From positions 48,587,087-48,651,086 of the forward strand of contig OX344762.1 in the NCBI GenBank assembly GCA_947034895.1: 64,000 bases of DNA, written 5' to 3'. The notes beneath the pieces were generated by a model. That model made no database searches. It was given only the letters and a program-made list of their open reading frames with translations, and was not told the DNA's origin. The DNA is from Rhytidiadelphus loreus (Eukaryota > Streptophyta > Bryopsida > Hypnales > Hylocomiaceae). Position numbers and translations under genes: made by a program. Shown here piece after piece: positions 45,301 to 58,000 of the stretch. How positions within the stretch are numbered: position 1 is the stretch's first letter; every line of letters starts with the position of its first letter.

Positions 45301-45830
45301 GACCCCACTCTATAAATGGTTTTGTAATTTCAGGACTGACCACTTCAAAAATTCACAGAAATTACAATTTTAATGGGAAAATTATAATTCCACTTGGGTT
45401 TGATCCGTGAAACAAAAACACACCTCTGAAAAATATGTGCCCTTCTTGAAATTAACCCCAAAATAGTCAGATTGCAAATCAGGGGGGTGATAGGTAGTTC
45501 TACCTTACTTCTTTATTGTTGGCCCACTACTGCAAAAGTAGTCCATAACAACTTTGTAATCTTCTAAAAATGAAGATTTCAGCACTTGACAACCACTGTC
45601 ATCAAATGGAGCTCTCGACAGCCCATTAGCATAAGAGCACTGGATGCCCAAGACAGAAATTAAAAGGAAAAATAAAAAATATTGAAATTTTTCAACACCT
45701 ACCTCACGTGTATTTGGAACCCTCTACCAATGCGAGAACATGAGGTTGTATAGGCAATGTCTTTATACAAGTGAGGTGATGGGAGGTAATACAACCGATA
45801 TGGGATGTGTAAATTAGGATTAGTAGAAGT
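42350..45830. other. AT-rich noncoding region with homopolymer tracts
   Basis: No supported gene. It contains T/A homopolymer-rich stretches (44215-44250, 44610-44735), TIR elements at 44079-44807, a short inverted pair CACCCATTACCG (45067) / CGGTAATGGG (45272), and a promoter-like segment at 45760-45816. Confidence 0.5.
44079..44375. mobile_element. 297-bp TIR element, 'GATGGGATTC' family
   Basis: It begins GATGGGATTCCAGGGGGCTGG and ends GGCTGAATCCCATT, with TA on both sides (44077-44078 and 44376-44377). A second inverted end of the same family (CCTGATTCCCATC, followed by TA) is at 44795-44807, so either two adjacent elements or one larger composite of 729 bp exists. Confidence 0.45.
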
Positions 45831-46153
45831 TCAATCACTCATACCTAGTTAAGTCAAAAGTAAGATTTGTGTTCAATGTAGAACTTCAGATTTCATTTTT
45901 TCATAGCAGAATCATTTTTTTAATGAAATTTGGGACTAAAAAAAGTTGTTAAATCAAGATAACTTTGATCACCAAAAATCCGTTAGAGATTTCAAGCCTC
46001 CAATCAAAAGTTAGGGACAATTTTCAAAGAAGGGTTCAAAAGGACATTTTCTTTAACATTTTCAAACATCTTCTTTGAATTTTGTCCCTATCTTTATGAT
46101 TAGAGGCTTTAAATCTCTAACCTATTTTTGGAGATGAAAGTTAGTTTGACTTA

Positions 46154-47824
46154 GGGCGGGTATATACACGGCCTAGGGCCAGATGGAAGGCCAGCCCGAT
46201 TTGCCTCCAATCCGGCCCACAATCCGGCCCCAAATCACCACTCCGGCCCCAGATAATGTAAAGTGGTTGAGGCCGAATTCTGGGGCCGGATTGCAATTCA
46301 TCACTCCAGCCCCAAGCAATGTAAAGCCCGTGGGGCCCGATTCTAAGGCCGAATTCTTGATTACTACACTCTTGAATTTTTGAAATGCTCAATTAAAAAA
46401 ATTTAAGACATGCATCTTTTCCTTTCTCTTATTATTTTTTATACTTTAGAAAAAAAAAAGTTTTTCTTTTCTATTTATTCTATTTCAAATATAGGAAAAA
46501 AAAAATTTAGAATTCTTTAGACTTTTCCTTTTTATTCCTACTTTACCTATTTCAAAATAGAAGAGAGAGTTTTTTTATTTTTTTTAACCTTTTCCACTCT
46601 CTTCCTTTTTTTCTATTTGGAAAAAGGAAGTTCTTTGACTTCTTTTGAACCTTTTTTTTTTTTACACTAAAACTAGAGTTGACATTGAAAAAAGATTTGT
46701 AGCCCCATAATAGTTGTCATTTATTAAACATACAATTCAAGAAAACATATAATTTTTTTTAATCTCTTTTTCAAATCTATATTCTTAGTTTATTTTAAAG
46801 AAAAGCATGAAATTTTTTATTATGAAAACTTAAATGAATTCAATGATAAATGTAAATCAAGTTTTACCATACATGTTATTTCTAGTAGCATAATTTTTCC
46901 TTACCATATTCTATTTTCAAGTATTTGTCATCAAAATTGATAAAAACACACATTATCTTGTAGATGTCAAAGTTTCTGGCATAACTTCAACAATGACTTT
47001 CATTTACAGATTTGTGTCCGTATAAAAAATTTACTTATTAAGCATGTAATTTATCAAAATTAGTGTCTATAACATAGTATGTAATTTGTGTCTACACCAA
47101 AAAAATTAATTATTAATACCTCATGCTAAAACAATTGCAAAGACATTATTGTTACAATTGCAATGGTTAATAATAATAAAATTCATTATTAACAATAAAA
47201 TTCATTATTAACAATAAAATTCAGTATTAACAATAAAATTCAGTATTAACAATAAAATTCAGTATTAACAAAAATTCAGTATTAACAATAAAATTCAGTA
47301 TTAACAAAAATTCAGTATAAACAATAAAATTCAGTATTAACAAAAATTCAGTATTAACAATAAAATTCAGTATTAACAAAAATTCAGTATTAACAAAAAT
47401 TCAGTATTAACAATAAAATTCATTATTAACATCTTGTAACACAGCATCTGTATCACAACATGACTCAACCACATGGGATTGAGCTCACAGTTAATATTAA
47501 ATGTAATAAAAAAGAAAAGAAAAGTTCTTGCATGGTAGACGGTGGAGATTTGTATGATCCAACGGAGGAGACGAATGTGACACCAATCCGGCCCTAGATG
47601 GGAAATCGGGCCACCAAAAACCTTGGCCCGATTGCTCCCTTGGGGCTGGATGGTTTGGCGCCAAAACCATGCCACCTAAGGCGACACGTAGGATGAGTGG
47701 TGGTTCCATCCGACTCCAAGTATAAAGCCCTTGGGCTGGATTTGGAGAAATTGAGCAATCCCATTGGTTCAAACTTGGAGAGTTCCGGCCGGCCTTCAAT
47801 CCGGCCCCAAGTGTATACCGGCCC
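46154..47824. mobile_element. 1.67-kb PIF/Harbinger-like non-autonomous transposon
   Basis: It is flanked by TTA on both sides (46151-46153 and 47825-47827), the typical Harbinger target. The ends are inverted (GGGCGGGTATATACACGGCC against GGGCCGGTATACACTTGGGG) and start with GG. 'ccggcccc' blocks are repeated in both subterminal zones, at 46195-46330 and 47585-47815. The middle is AT-rich with a minisatellite (47164-47440). No transposase or MYB-like gene is visible, so it is non-autonomous. Confidence 0.75.
47164..47440. repeat. 17/19-bp minisatellite
   Basis: About 14 alternating units of AATAAAATTCAGTATTAAC (19 bp) and AAAAATTCAGTATTAAC (17 bp), inside the Harbinger-like element. The first two units and the last carry 'cattatt' in place of 'cagtatt'. 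Confidence 0.9.
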
Positions 47825-48266
47825 TTACCAACTTTTCTTAGTTAAAAATTTCTTAAAAAAAATTATTCTACTATGACAAAATGAGATCTAAAATTCTACA
47901 TTGAACACAATTCTTACATTTTGACAATGAGTGGTCAAGCTCTCATCTTCAAATTGTCCAATATCCTTTGAGAATTCATGATGAAATTTTAATTGTTTTT
48001 CATAGAGTGTGATCTCCAACTGTAGTGTGCGGTTGAAGAAGAATGAGTCATATGTGAACTACAGGTAGTTATAAAACTCTGACAGCAGTTCTGAACCTTG
48101 AGGTCCTTGAAAAAAGATTATTTCCTTATGTGGAAATTTTATCTTTTAACACATGGTGTTTGCAAATGTCAAGTGTGCACATACCTCTACTTAAATGGTT
48201 GGAAATAGTTCATCATCTTGATAAACCAATTTAAGTCTTGGCAAACTTTGAAAAATCACAGAAAAT

Positions 48267-48554
48267 TCATTTCTTGTTAGAATGTGTTGATTCTACTTGC
48301 AAGTAGATTCTCTCAAACTTCTCAATCTTTGAAAAATATGTGAGTTGACAAATAGCTTCTCGAAGATACCAAGGTAGCTTCATAGCAAATCTCCTTGGCA
48401 ATAGGCATGTTTCAACCTTAATTGTAAATCCAACAATGACCCACACCTGGAGAGTTTGAGACCTTCGGAACGAATGAATATCACTCGATGTGGATGACAA
48501 CTTCTTCAAATGTTGAACATCGAGCTCTGCCATGTCATCATGCCCCATCAGCAA
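48267..48554 (-). pseudogene. Possible leucine-rich-repeat fragment
   Basis: A 95-codon minus-strand frame contains ELDVQHLKKLSS, RSQTLQVW, LPWYLREAICQLTYFSKIEK and FERIYLQ, spaced like LRR units. Just downstream another frame reads FQSLPRLKLVYQDDELFP. No start, domain partner or clear splice sites were found. It may be a decayed end of an LRR protein gene, or chance. Confidence 0.25.
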
Positions 48555-49270
48555 GAGACATACTGCCTACCAACCAGAAGCGCCCACGTCACATTATGTA
48601 GATACTGGCACGAGCCTCATCCTTACTAAGTTATCTCTGCCCTTCGACAAGCCCTTCGACTAGCTCACTCTCTCTCTGTTTCTCCCTTACACGGATTTGA
48701 GCTCATTCTCGCAACAATCGCTAACAAGCTTTCCCAGTTTTTTGCATTCTGCTGAGGTAATTCTCTAACAGAGCTTCTCTTTCCTTTCGTGACATTAGAT
48801 TTGGTCTTGCCTCTGATTTTTCCGCGCAAGAAATGTTTCTATCTGAGTTTTGGTAATTTGGTCCGAGTTTTGTCAATAGGGTTTGATAACGGGCTCGCAT
48901 TGTAATGTTAAGAAGGCATCCGCACCGAATTGAAGCACTTTTATTGCAACACTTGAAGCGCTGAGTTTTTGTTATTAGAATATTCAGATTTTTGAGTGTT
49001 CTTGTTGAGATATCATAGAGGATTCCAAATGCACCGAAGAATGCATTACCTGGTGTTGAGGTGGCCAAAAAGTGGAGTGTACTCATTGTACCGGACTTTG
49101 GAGTGTCACATTTTACGTTGGTGCTGCAATTGTGTGTGGTTATCTTATTGGCTAAGATGTTGCATCCAATGCGATCTTCATTGTTCGTGTAGAAGGACTT
49201 TGAGCATGTAAATCTGAGGTTTACAATTGGGTGATTCTGGAAGGAATTGAAGGAAATTCAGCAATTAACA

Positions 49271-51103
49271 ATGGCGATGACTGCTTGTCAAGCGCAATGT
49301 CTTCAAGCGTCAAAGTATTTGATCCAGGGGTCATCGGCCCTGGAGGTTCGGAACAGGCCGGCAACAGTTAGCTTCACTCGCATTCCTGTATGTTCTCTTA
49401 CCTACATGTTTGTGGGCAAATATTAGTATCTTGATGTTGGGGCCACTTCAGAATGCAAGGGTTGAAGCGACAAGGTTAAAATTTTAACCAATCATGTGCA
49501 TTAGGGGTGAGATAGTACACTATAAATAATCCAATTGGGCCTTGAATTAACCACTTAAAACCTCATTACACAATAATAGAAATTTCCTTGTACACCTGCA
49601 TCATGTGCTAGAGAAAACTTTCTTCTTTCCTGCGGTATACTAAATTTTCTTTCCTGAAAGTCCTATGGATGGGAAAGTGGACATTTTGATCCAAAGAGGT
49701 ACTTTAGGATCAAGTTAGTCCACTGTGATATCCACTGGAATTAGCATTGCCCTTCTTTTTACCATGAAGAAATATTCTCTTTCCCTGCTTGTGTGAATGT
49801 TACTGATCCTGAGAGCATGGGTATTAGGTGCAAGGTCTGAGGCAAAGGGGCAACCGGATTGTGTGTGCGGCGGAAGGGAGTGGCAGCTGTTGCGGAGGTA
49901 GCGATGGTAAACAAAGTTCTTGCAGCAGCCATGAAGCCAAAGCACCACCGCCGAGTCTTGCCGGAGTGGGTGCTGAATTCGAAAACATGGTGTCTCGTTC
50001 AACAATGCAGGAGTTCGAGAAAGAGTACGACTCCGGGGAGGTTAGAAACACGCTATCAACCCTAAACTACCCAATGCTAGACCTTAAACCCTTAAATTCA
50101 TACCACTCTTGAGTAGCGATGGCGTGTTACTTTCTGAGAACGGAGCCATCCGTCAATTCATAACAGCATTCTTGAGTACCAGTGACGATGCACTTTCTGA
50201 GAACATTGACAACTAAGAGTTCAATTTAGAGCGAACTCTTACCAAAATCAAAGTGAAATTAAAGCTCTGATATGCTCTCACGTATGTAGACAATGGCTCA
50301 TTGGCTTGAGGAACTCTCGCTTGTTCAAAATTTTCAAAATATGGTGTCATATTGTTTTATGTGTTCAGAATTCCTCTTCATTCCAATACTGAGGGTTCCA
50401 GAATGTTATGTTCGGAGCCCGCAGATGGATTCTACAATTCGAAAAGGGTCCTGGAAATTCATCTATGTACTTCTTGTTTCATCCATATTCTCCTCGTTAC
50501 TTTACTTAGTTGAACAATTCTGATTTGGTGTCTGTGGGGATGTCACAGATGCAAGGAACCATCACAAGAGACGTCGTTGTAGACGTCATGAACGAAATTC
50601 CCGAGCTTCTTGTAAGTCAACGATCTTTTCAATTGATAGATGTGCCCCATCAAACTTAGTTTTACCAGTTTTCCAACGTTGTCAAGGGCTCAAAACATTG
50701 GCTACAAGATAGTATCTCTTTTCAGATTGAAAAACATGATTTAACAACCTTGTGAAGGTTAGAAATAGAACAGCCCCCAAACGAGTTCTTCTCCTTTCTC
50801 GCCAATATTTTTGGCCCTGATCAAGGTGGAGAACCGGTTTGAACTCCCGCTTGGTGGGGCGACCCACCCTTTGATGACTGCACGCTTTGCCAGGTGTAAG
50901 CAACAATAGTTTTCATTCATAACTACGAAGGATCGCTCATGTATACTCGTTTTGGAGATTTTAGGGTTTATCATTTGTCATGTTTTTGCCTGCAGAACTC
51001 CAGCAGCGAGGAGAAGTTTGTGGATGTGGATGCCGTATTGAGCGAAGCGATGGGTCTAGCCAATGAGGACTTCGTCTTTGAATCGGAGGGCACAATGGTT
51101 TAG
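49271..51103 (+). CDS. Small probable plastid-targeted protein of unknown function
   Basis: Four exons with GT-AG introns, all phase 0: 49271-49387, 49828-50040, 50549-50611 and 50996-51103 (stop TAG 51101-51103), 166 aa. The N terminus (MAMTACQAQCLQASKYLIQG, then Ser/Arg-rich) looks like a chloroplast transit peptide with a plausible processing site at RIVCA|AEGSG near residue 53. The mature part has a Cys-rich loop (SGSCCGGSDGKQSSCSSHE), a segment FENMVSRSTMQEFEKEYD, a hydrophobic stretch TRDVVVDVMNEIPELL and an acidic C terminus (ANEDFVFESEGTMV). A CT-rich leader at 48655-48690 and a donor-like GAG|GTAATT near 48754 suggest a 5' UTR intron. I do not recognise the family. The consistent phase across four exons makes a real gene likely. 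Confidence 0.7.
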
Positions 51104-52063
51104 GGTTTAAAGGTATTGTAACTCTACATTATCTGTGTTCATATGCGCGGGAGCACGTCTTCCGGGTTAGTGTCTGACACCGGTCAAGCTTTAGTGGAAT
51201 GTTACGAATATGGACAATGAGGAGCTCTTTGTTCTATGTCTCCTTTTGGTTCTTCTTTCACGTGATATTCCACTTGGCAGTGGGCATCGACACTCGTCTG
51301 GGTTTTGATAGCGGTCATCAACTTTGAATGTACTTGTCTTTTTCTGTACCTATATGAATATGAAATACATGGAAGTTTTTCAACAAGACAAAGTGTGATC
51401 ATTTGAATCTAATCCCTTGAGTGCATCTTCCGTGAGTACCAACATTTTGGTACTCACAATAGCTCCTTTCCCTGCTGATTTGGTTAGTAGGATACAATTT
51501 GCTTTTCATAGTGATGATCGAGTTCAGAACCGTCTAGTTTGAGTGTGTGCCGCTAGCATCTACAAAATGGAATAGTAGTCTGGTTTTTCTAAATCAATGC
51601 TCACTCCTGAGGGAATAGTTCTCAAACAGGCACAACTGACCTACAAGTTTGCAGCTACGTGTTTTCAGTTCTTTGGCAACTGAGTCTTGATATCACTCTC
51701 CTCCTTACACTTTCCAGTAAAGAAACTCGTCAGTTGCAGAATTGACCTACTGTAATTTTGAAGCAACTGACGAGTTTTGTTTTTTCTGGGACGTGCAAGG
51801 AGGTAGCGATGTGGGGATTCTAACGAAAACCACAAAAACGAGTGGGCAATTACAGTGCCCGCTCAGTGGGAATCAGCTTCAAGAGACTATGGACGCATTT
51901 CCTATTCAGTGTTGGAACCCTAAGACTGCAGAACATGGCCAGTCAGCAATGTGACCTTGATTTACACAGTAGTGCTACGGGCATCAGAAATGTGTCACCA
52001 CTTCCTGATGTCTTCTCGTCTGTATCACTTCGCGGACTTTCTTCTATGAGCCGCCCAGAGTCC

Positions 52064-55000
52064 TCAAAGTGTTACGCCTCGCTTCAGAATAATGTCTCCA
52101 TAGGGATCTTCTTGTTTGACGAAGATCGACTCATTCGAAGCCAGCACTGAAATTTGTAATTCAAATATTTGTAGTCAGATATTGGGCATCATCTGGAGGA
52201 CAGGGCCCTTCAATCTTACATTGCAGGATTTTAAGCAAAGTAGACAATAACAACTTTTAGTAAAGCTAGGTTTGCGGGGAATTGCGTGACGCTAGCGAAT
52301 GCACTTAGAAGATCATTCCCTCGAAAGAAATTAGAATCTCAGACATTGAAGGATAGTGAGATATGCTCACCGCAGACTTGATAGAACATCCTGGCTGCGC
52401 GGGTCTTATCAAGTCCAATCGTAAGATTGTTTACGGACGCCTCGTAAACGTCTGCTTCTTTCAGCTTATTGAAATGCTCCCGCAGGAGTCTGTGATAATC
52501 AATTTATAATAGTCAGATCTCTTAGATGGTTGCTGGAATCAGTGGTATAACATCACCTGCTGTGGCATGTACGTTGCAAATCGCCTTTTTCAGTATTTTT
52601 CGGCCTAATTGTGTCGGTGGAAGTCGTCTCCTGATTCTACAGTCTGGCCAATTTTCTAAAATATCCTTCTTCTATTATGATTCCAAGCTTTTCAGAGTAC
52701 TTGTACCTAGAATTTTGCAATAACGTGAGGCGTTATTAAACCTAGGGAATATTTCATCAAATAATTTTTTTCTGATATTGACATGTCTGCAAGGTTGTAA
52801 GAAAATTATGGTTAAAGTGATGTCGATGCAATCTCCAAGAGAATGACAATATCGGCAAGTGAATTAGAGCTTCGGGGGTCTTACTTAGCTACGACAATGG
52901 TCGTGTTATTGATGGAGTCTGCTGGTCTTGGTTGAGTGGAATTGCTGGTGTCTTCCAGTAGCTCTGTCAACCAAATTCCAGTGACGAGTCAGGATGCAGG
53001 TCGCTTCATCAAAGTTTAGCAATTTTCACAGTAATTAGAGTGTACTTGAAGTCATGTCACGTGATCGGCGAGGTAAAACTAAAATCAGCAGTAATACTCT
53101 TCAAATACGATCTCTCCGTCAAGTTCACTTGAACGTCATGGACAGAAATGGCTTAACCTTTGCGTGATATATATCGTACCAAAGCAGAAACTATGAAAAT
53201 AAGTAAGCTTACGAGATTGTGCGAGGATGCCAGCTTGAAAGTCACCACTAGCAAAGTAGTCGATCATATCAGACTTGCCAGATGCTCTGCGAGGTCGAAT
53301 ATTCACCTCCGGCAACTCGCCTGAAATAGGCGACATATTCCTTTCAACGTCCATAACGGGGCTTCCGGTATTCCTTCTTTTCGACCTACGGACGTAAAAT
53401 GATCGAATGGTCAAGTATGATGAAAATGGTGTCAACCCCCAAATGCCCAAGGCCTTTTATGAGCTTCTTGGAATTTGCTCTAAATTGAACAAAAAGTCAA
53501 CATTTTGATAAAACTAGACTTCAAAAAGAGTTTTTCAAGACAACTTGGTTAGGTTTTATTCAACTTCACAGTATTGTCGACACCAAAATTTGGTGCTCTC
53601 GGGCATTTAGGGGTTAATGGTTGCAATATGAGACTGTGGAGATGCCACCCTCAGAAGTGCTTCAAGTTCTCCCAGTTTCATTGGATATGAGTCTGCGACT
53701 TAATGAGGAGGAAAGTAACGTTTCACCAATGCACTTACTTTCCAGACGTCGGAGGCTCTCCTTCGCTATCATAGGACAAGCTCCCTCCATAAGACGCTGA
53801 CATCGAACGCTTCGAAGATTTTCCGTCCGTGGTAAGTGGGGCTGCAGAAGTTCCTATTAGTGAATGATAAGCCTTCCCCATTTCCCTCGTTATCCAACGA
53901 GGAAATATGAGTAATAACTAAGAATAACGCATGACGCAGCATGTATAAAGTATTAACTGCAATTGTTTTAGACCAAAAATTGCATTGGAAAGCTTACCAA
54001 AGAGAGCTGGTGTTCGGAGGCCGAATCTATTTCCGAAGATACCCTCCCGGCTGCCTGTACTCGGCGTTTGAAGAGCTTCTCGAAGCTTTTCCACAGAACC
54101 TAGGCTATGGTGATCAGCCTCTGCAGGAGGGGACTGAGGAAGATGGTGTGCCAAATTGTCCATGCCGAGATACATGCACACGAAACATTGGCAATTTTGT
54201 AAGCTGATCTTGATTGATCTCTGTGGATAATTCTGAGTGACTGCTACCAATTGTAGTTCAAACGCACCTTTCAAAACATACTAATATCTCTACAATTCTC
54301 AATCTGAGGGTGAAGTGTTTATTACTCACATTTTCTGGTTCTATCTGTAAACCTGTTTCCATTGGAAAATTCGTATCAACAGGGAAATCTGGTTCTAGAG
54401 GTTCTGGAACATCTGCTCCGACAGGGAAATCCGTATCCATTGGAGAGTTTTGCTTGGAGCCGCTGGAAGTTGGTGATGCGCCTGTTACAGATGAAAGAGT
54501 GAGACTTCACAGATTTATTCGTCAGATTTCGAGGATGCTTACGTACCTACCTATTCTTCTAATTAGGACATTCTTTTACAGTTGAATTCTTTCAAGTATC
54601 TATCAAAAGTAAACTGCATGTCTACCGAGTGTAAGTCAATAAAAATTTCACTCGTAATCGCATCACTCAAATTGCCTCCAATTATCCTGAGAGGTCGCAG
54701 AGTTGCCGTAATATTCAAGGCCGATGATCCTGGCCTACAAAATTCCTCACATGCGTGACACAGGATTGAGAAAATTTACCTTGTTTTTTACTAGAGTCAG
54801 GTGGGTTACATGGGGTCGGGATGACTAAACGGTGCCACATATCCTGCAGTGCTGGAGCCCAAGTTGGTTCGGGCCGGAATTTCACATTCAAGGACACACA
54901 AACCGATGGAAGGTTCCAATTCTGCTGCACTGCCCTGACACGCTGCTTGTTGATGTCCTTTGCCTGTTTTGGAAAATTTCTTAATTTTAATCTGCTTGGC

Positions 55001-58000
55001 ATCAGTTCGCAATCTATATTGAGAAACGTTTGAATATGCTTTCAGAATTGTAATTCGTTCATCTAACGTCAATTTCGATATATAGTCGTTATCCTGAGCG
55101 GCAAAACTGTGACATATAACCGCCCAAAGCTCCACTAGTTAGGCATGGAAAACACAAAAGTGATTTATACACCCGTCGGCAATGTAGTGAAATTCCACCA
55201 ATATAATGAAATTGACGTTATCAGGTTATAACATGAAGCGCGGTTTACTGCAGCGAACCTTGCTCGGGAGGGTGCCTGCAACTTTACGACCGACAATATC
55301 TGATGTATCCTGAAGCCATGCGGCGAATGTCTTCTTAGAAATTTCTGTTTCATCATCGTACATTAGCACTCGAGCATTTCTCTTCCGAATGTTCCTTCGT
55401 GCTGATCGTGTTTCCCTCTTGGGTTGAGAGCTGCCTGCCTCTGGCTGCACCAGTAATCACATTGAAATCCAATGAATTGCGGCCATATCCTTCTAATCAA
55501 GTTGGCGATTTGAGAGGGGATTTTCTGCTGGAATGGGATGGATAAAATAGCTTACCAAAAGAACATTTTGTTGATCCATTTCTGGCTCAGGCAGTTGCTC
55601 CTCAAATATCGTGTGCAGAGCGCCCGGAAGTTCGGGTGGACGATTATCTGAGAAAACCAGAGAAGAAAAATCAGTCAGTTATTCGTAGTACGTTGGATAG
55701 GATATCATTAAAAGTAGTCCAGTCGGAAGGCTCAGTAGCTTAAATTACGTAGAAACTTTGTAGAATGCTACAATACAGAGTAACTGTCAAGTGCATGGAA
55801 AAGTCTGTCATAAATGTATGACTTCACTGCGGGAAATATCGAAAGAGTTGAGGAATTTAGTGACTCTTTTTTGAAAAAATCTTGCGACGATCACTGACCT
55901 GGAATTGTTTTATCTGGTGCACAGTCCTCCACTGGGCCAACTTCCAGGGACAGTCTCTGTCCTGGAAGCTGAAATTCCGGCAAGAAGTCATCCAGAGGCC
56001 CAAGAATACTGTCCGCTGACAGAGATGACCCACTTCTGCTTTCTCAAGCGGCAGACAAGTCACAGAATGCAGTTAGTCGGTAGCATTTTAAACATGGATT
56101 CTTACATATCAAGAATGATTGAGAACCTTTTTGCGATCTTACACGTCAAAGGAGAGAAAAGCATTACTTGCGCATTTCACCCACACTATGCGGCGAGTAG
56201 GGAGCATCCTCTTGCAAAGTAATGTCTTCAACAGCAGCTGTGGAACAGGGATCACAGTTTGTCTTAATATATTGAAGAGATTTCAACACTGGGACCCTGG
56301 AGACAGACTATCATGGGGTAACACTTGAGCAGGTAACTGATTGTACGGCTAACCACGGCTGCAAGTACCTTATTCGAGGAAGTCAAGAACGGATGACAAG
56401 TAGTTCGTTGTATGCAATTAGATTGTAATAAAAATAATTAGAGATTTTCATGTGAATGTTCTTCCAAGTTAAACTAGAATGGGCGATGATCCTTAACCCT
56501 GAAAGTGATCTCGAGGAGAATCATTGTCCTCTAAATTGTCGGCATTGACTTCAGGAAAGACGAAGAACGTTTCTTCCTGTTGACAAAGCAGATACTAAAA
56601 TTTAGCGACAATTGCAGTCATTTTAGCCGAGAACTGCCTTCGCAAATTTCTTTTAATCAAGTTGTCTTTAGCTATATCTTCGAAAATGCGGGAAGAGTCT
56701 GATTCAGAGCTGGTTATCAATCCCAGTCTGAACATAGGCAATGCGATTTGGCAGCCTCTACCCCTAACTCAAAGTCAATTTTGTGGCGGAGTGGTAGATC
56801 AAACGAAATTGGCTGCCCTAGATGGAAGCTTACCAAAAAGTTAACACCCTCTTGCAAAGGAACAGATGGCTCTCTCATAGGCCTTTCAGTATTTTCTGCT
56901 ATCCGAATTTCGTCGGATGCCATTGTGATGTTCTCATACCTGTACGATTCAATGATCAAAGTTACCAGCGACCAATAAGTTTCTCCAAATTTCTGTTAAT
57001 AGATGCAAGAACCTCCAATCATTACTGTTGCAACACTTAAAACCACATTTGTAATCATGTATGTTCTTTCCGAAGTCAAGCGTCGCTTGTGGCACACCAT
57101 GACCAGCCCTTTGTGAACTCTTGTCTGCAAATTGACTGAGACTGACGTTAACTTTCTGTTCGTCGCGGAGCATTTGCCGAGAAGACAGGCGTTCAATTCT
57201 TTCTTTTCTTGAGAATACTATTTCACGACAGAAACTCTTAGAATTTCAGGAAAATCTTACTTAGCACGGTATTTTCGCTTTGGCAATTTGGTTCGGTCCT
57301 CATCCGTTAGCACAGCTTTTATTCTGATCTTCATCTGTTCCACGTAAGCATGCAATGCCGTCATTTACAACCGTTTGTCAATATATAGAAGCCCAGCGGT
57401 GACATTCTCTGTATAAATGCTAAGAAAATCATGTATACGACATCGTGTGTCAACGGTAGCCCCAGACCATGGGGAATTGAACGTCAAGCCACAGTTTGTA
57501 AGTAGCACTTCGTTCCTAATGTCAGGAGGGGTTCTCCGATTCATCATGCTGAGCAAAATTTCATGTGCAGGCCTGATTCATCATTTGGAGAAAATGCCCC
57601 GGTCGTCCTAGTACAGATACGAAATTACATGGCAAAAAATCATTAATACGGAGTAAAATTTAGCGGTTGAGAGGGAACCACACGTACGAGAAATGCGTTC
57701 ATGTCCTCTGCAGGTTATTATACCCCGTCGTTTAATCCAAGTGAAACACAGGAGAAACGTTAGCGGTTAGCTGGCGAAGAAATTCAGCGTTCAAGATTGG
57801 ACCTACTAGTCATTCTGGATGTATTTATTTATCTGACTAGACGATGTGACAAATGATCACTTAGCTCAACGAATAAATACCTGTAACCGGAGGAACAAAT
57901 CGATTGCTGTAATTATACAAGATTTCAGAAATATGTTTAATGATTCAAAGGTGATTGACAAAAATAGAAACTCTGAACCTTAAGAAATTCTGGTCCTTAC

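Larger units (their letters stand above)
45835..47934. mobile_element. Foldback element (426 bp without insert) interrupted by another transposon
   Basis: The left end TCACTCATACC and right end ATGAGTGG are inverted repeats. A 4-bp direct repeat TCAA flanks them (45831-45834 and 47935-47938). The arms (for example 'gtgttcaatgtagaac' against its complement near 47900; 'agagatttcaagcctcc' against 'ggctttaaatctct') pair over most of their length around a centre near 46050. The right arm is split at 46151-47827 by a 1671-bp element with its own target duplication. The flanks rejoin to resemble the uninterrupted sequence at 26915-26960. Confidence 0.75.

Noticed and set aside
48721..49086. 121-aa minus-strand ORF upstream of the small plastid-type gene
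   Set aside because: It is antisense to the probable 5' UTR and its intron, and shows no domain.
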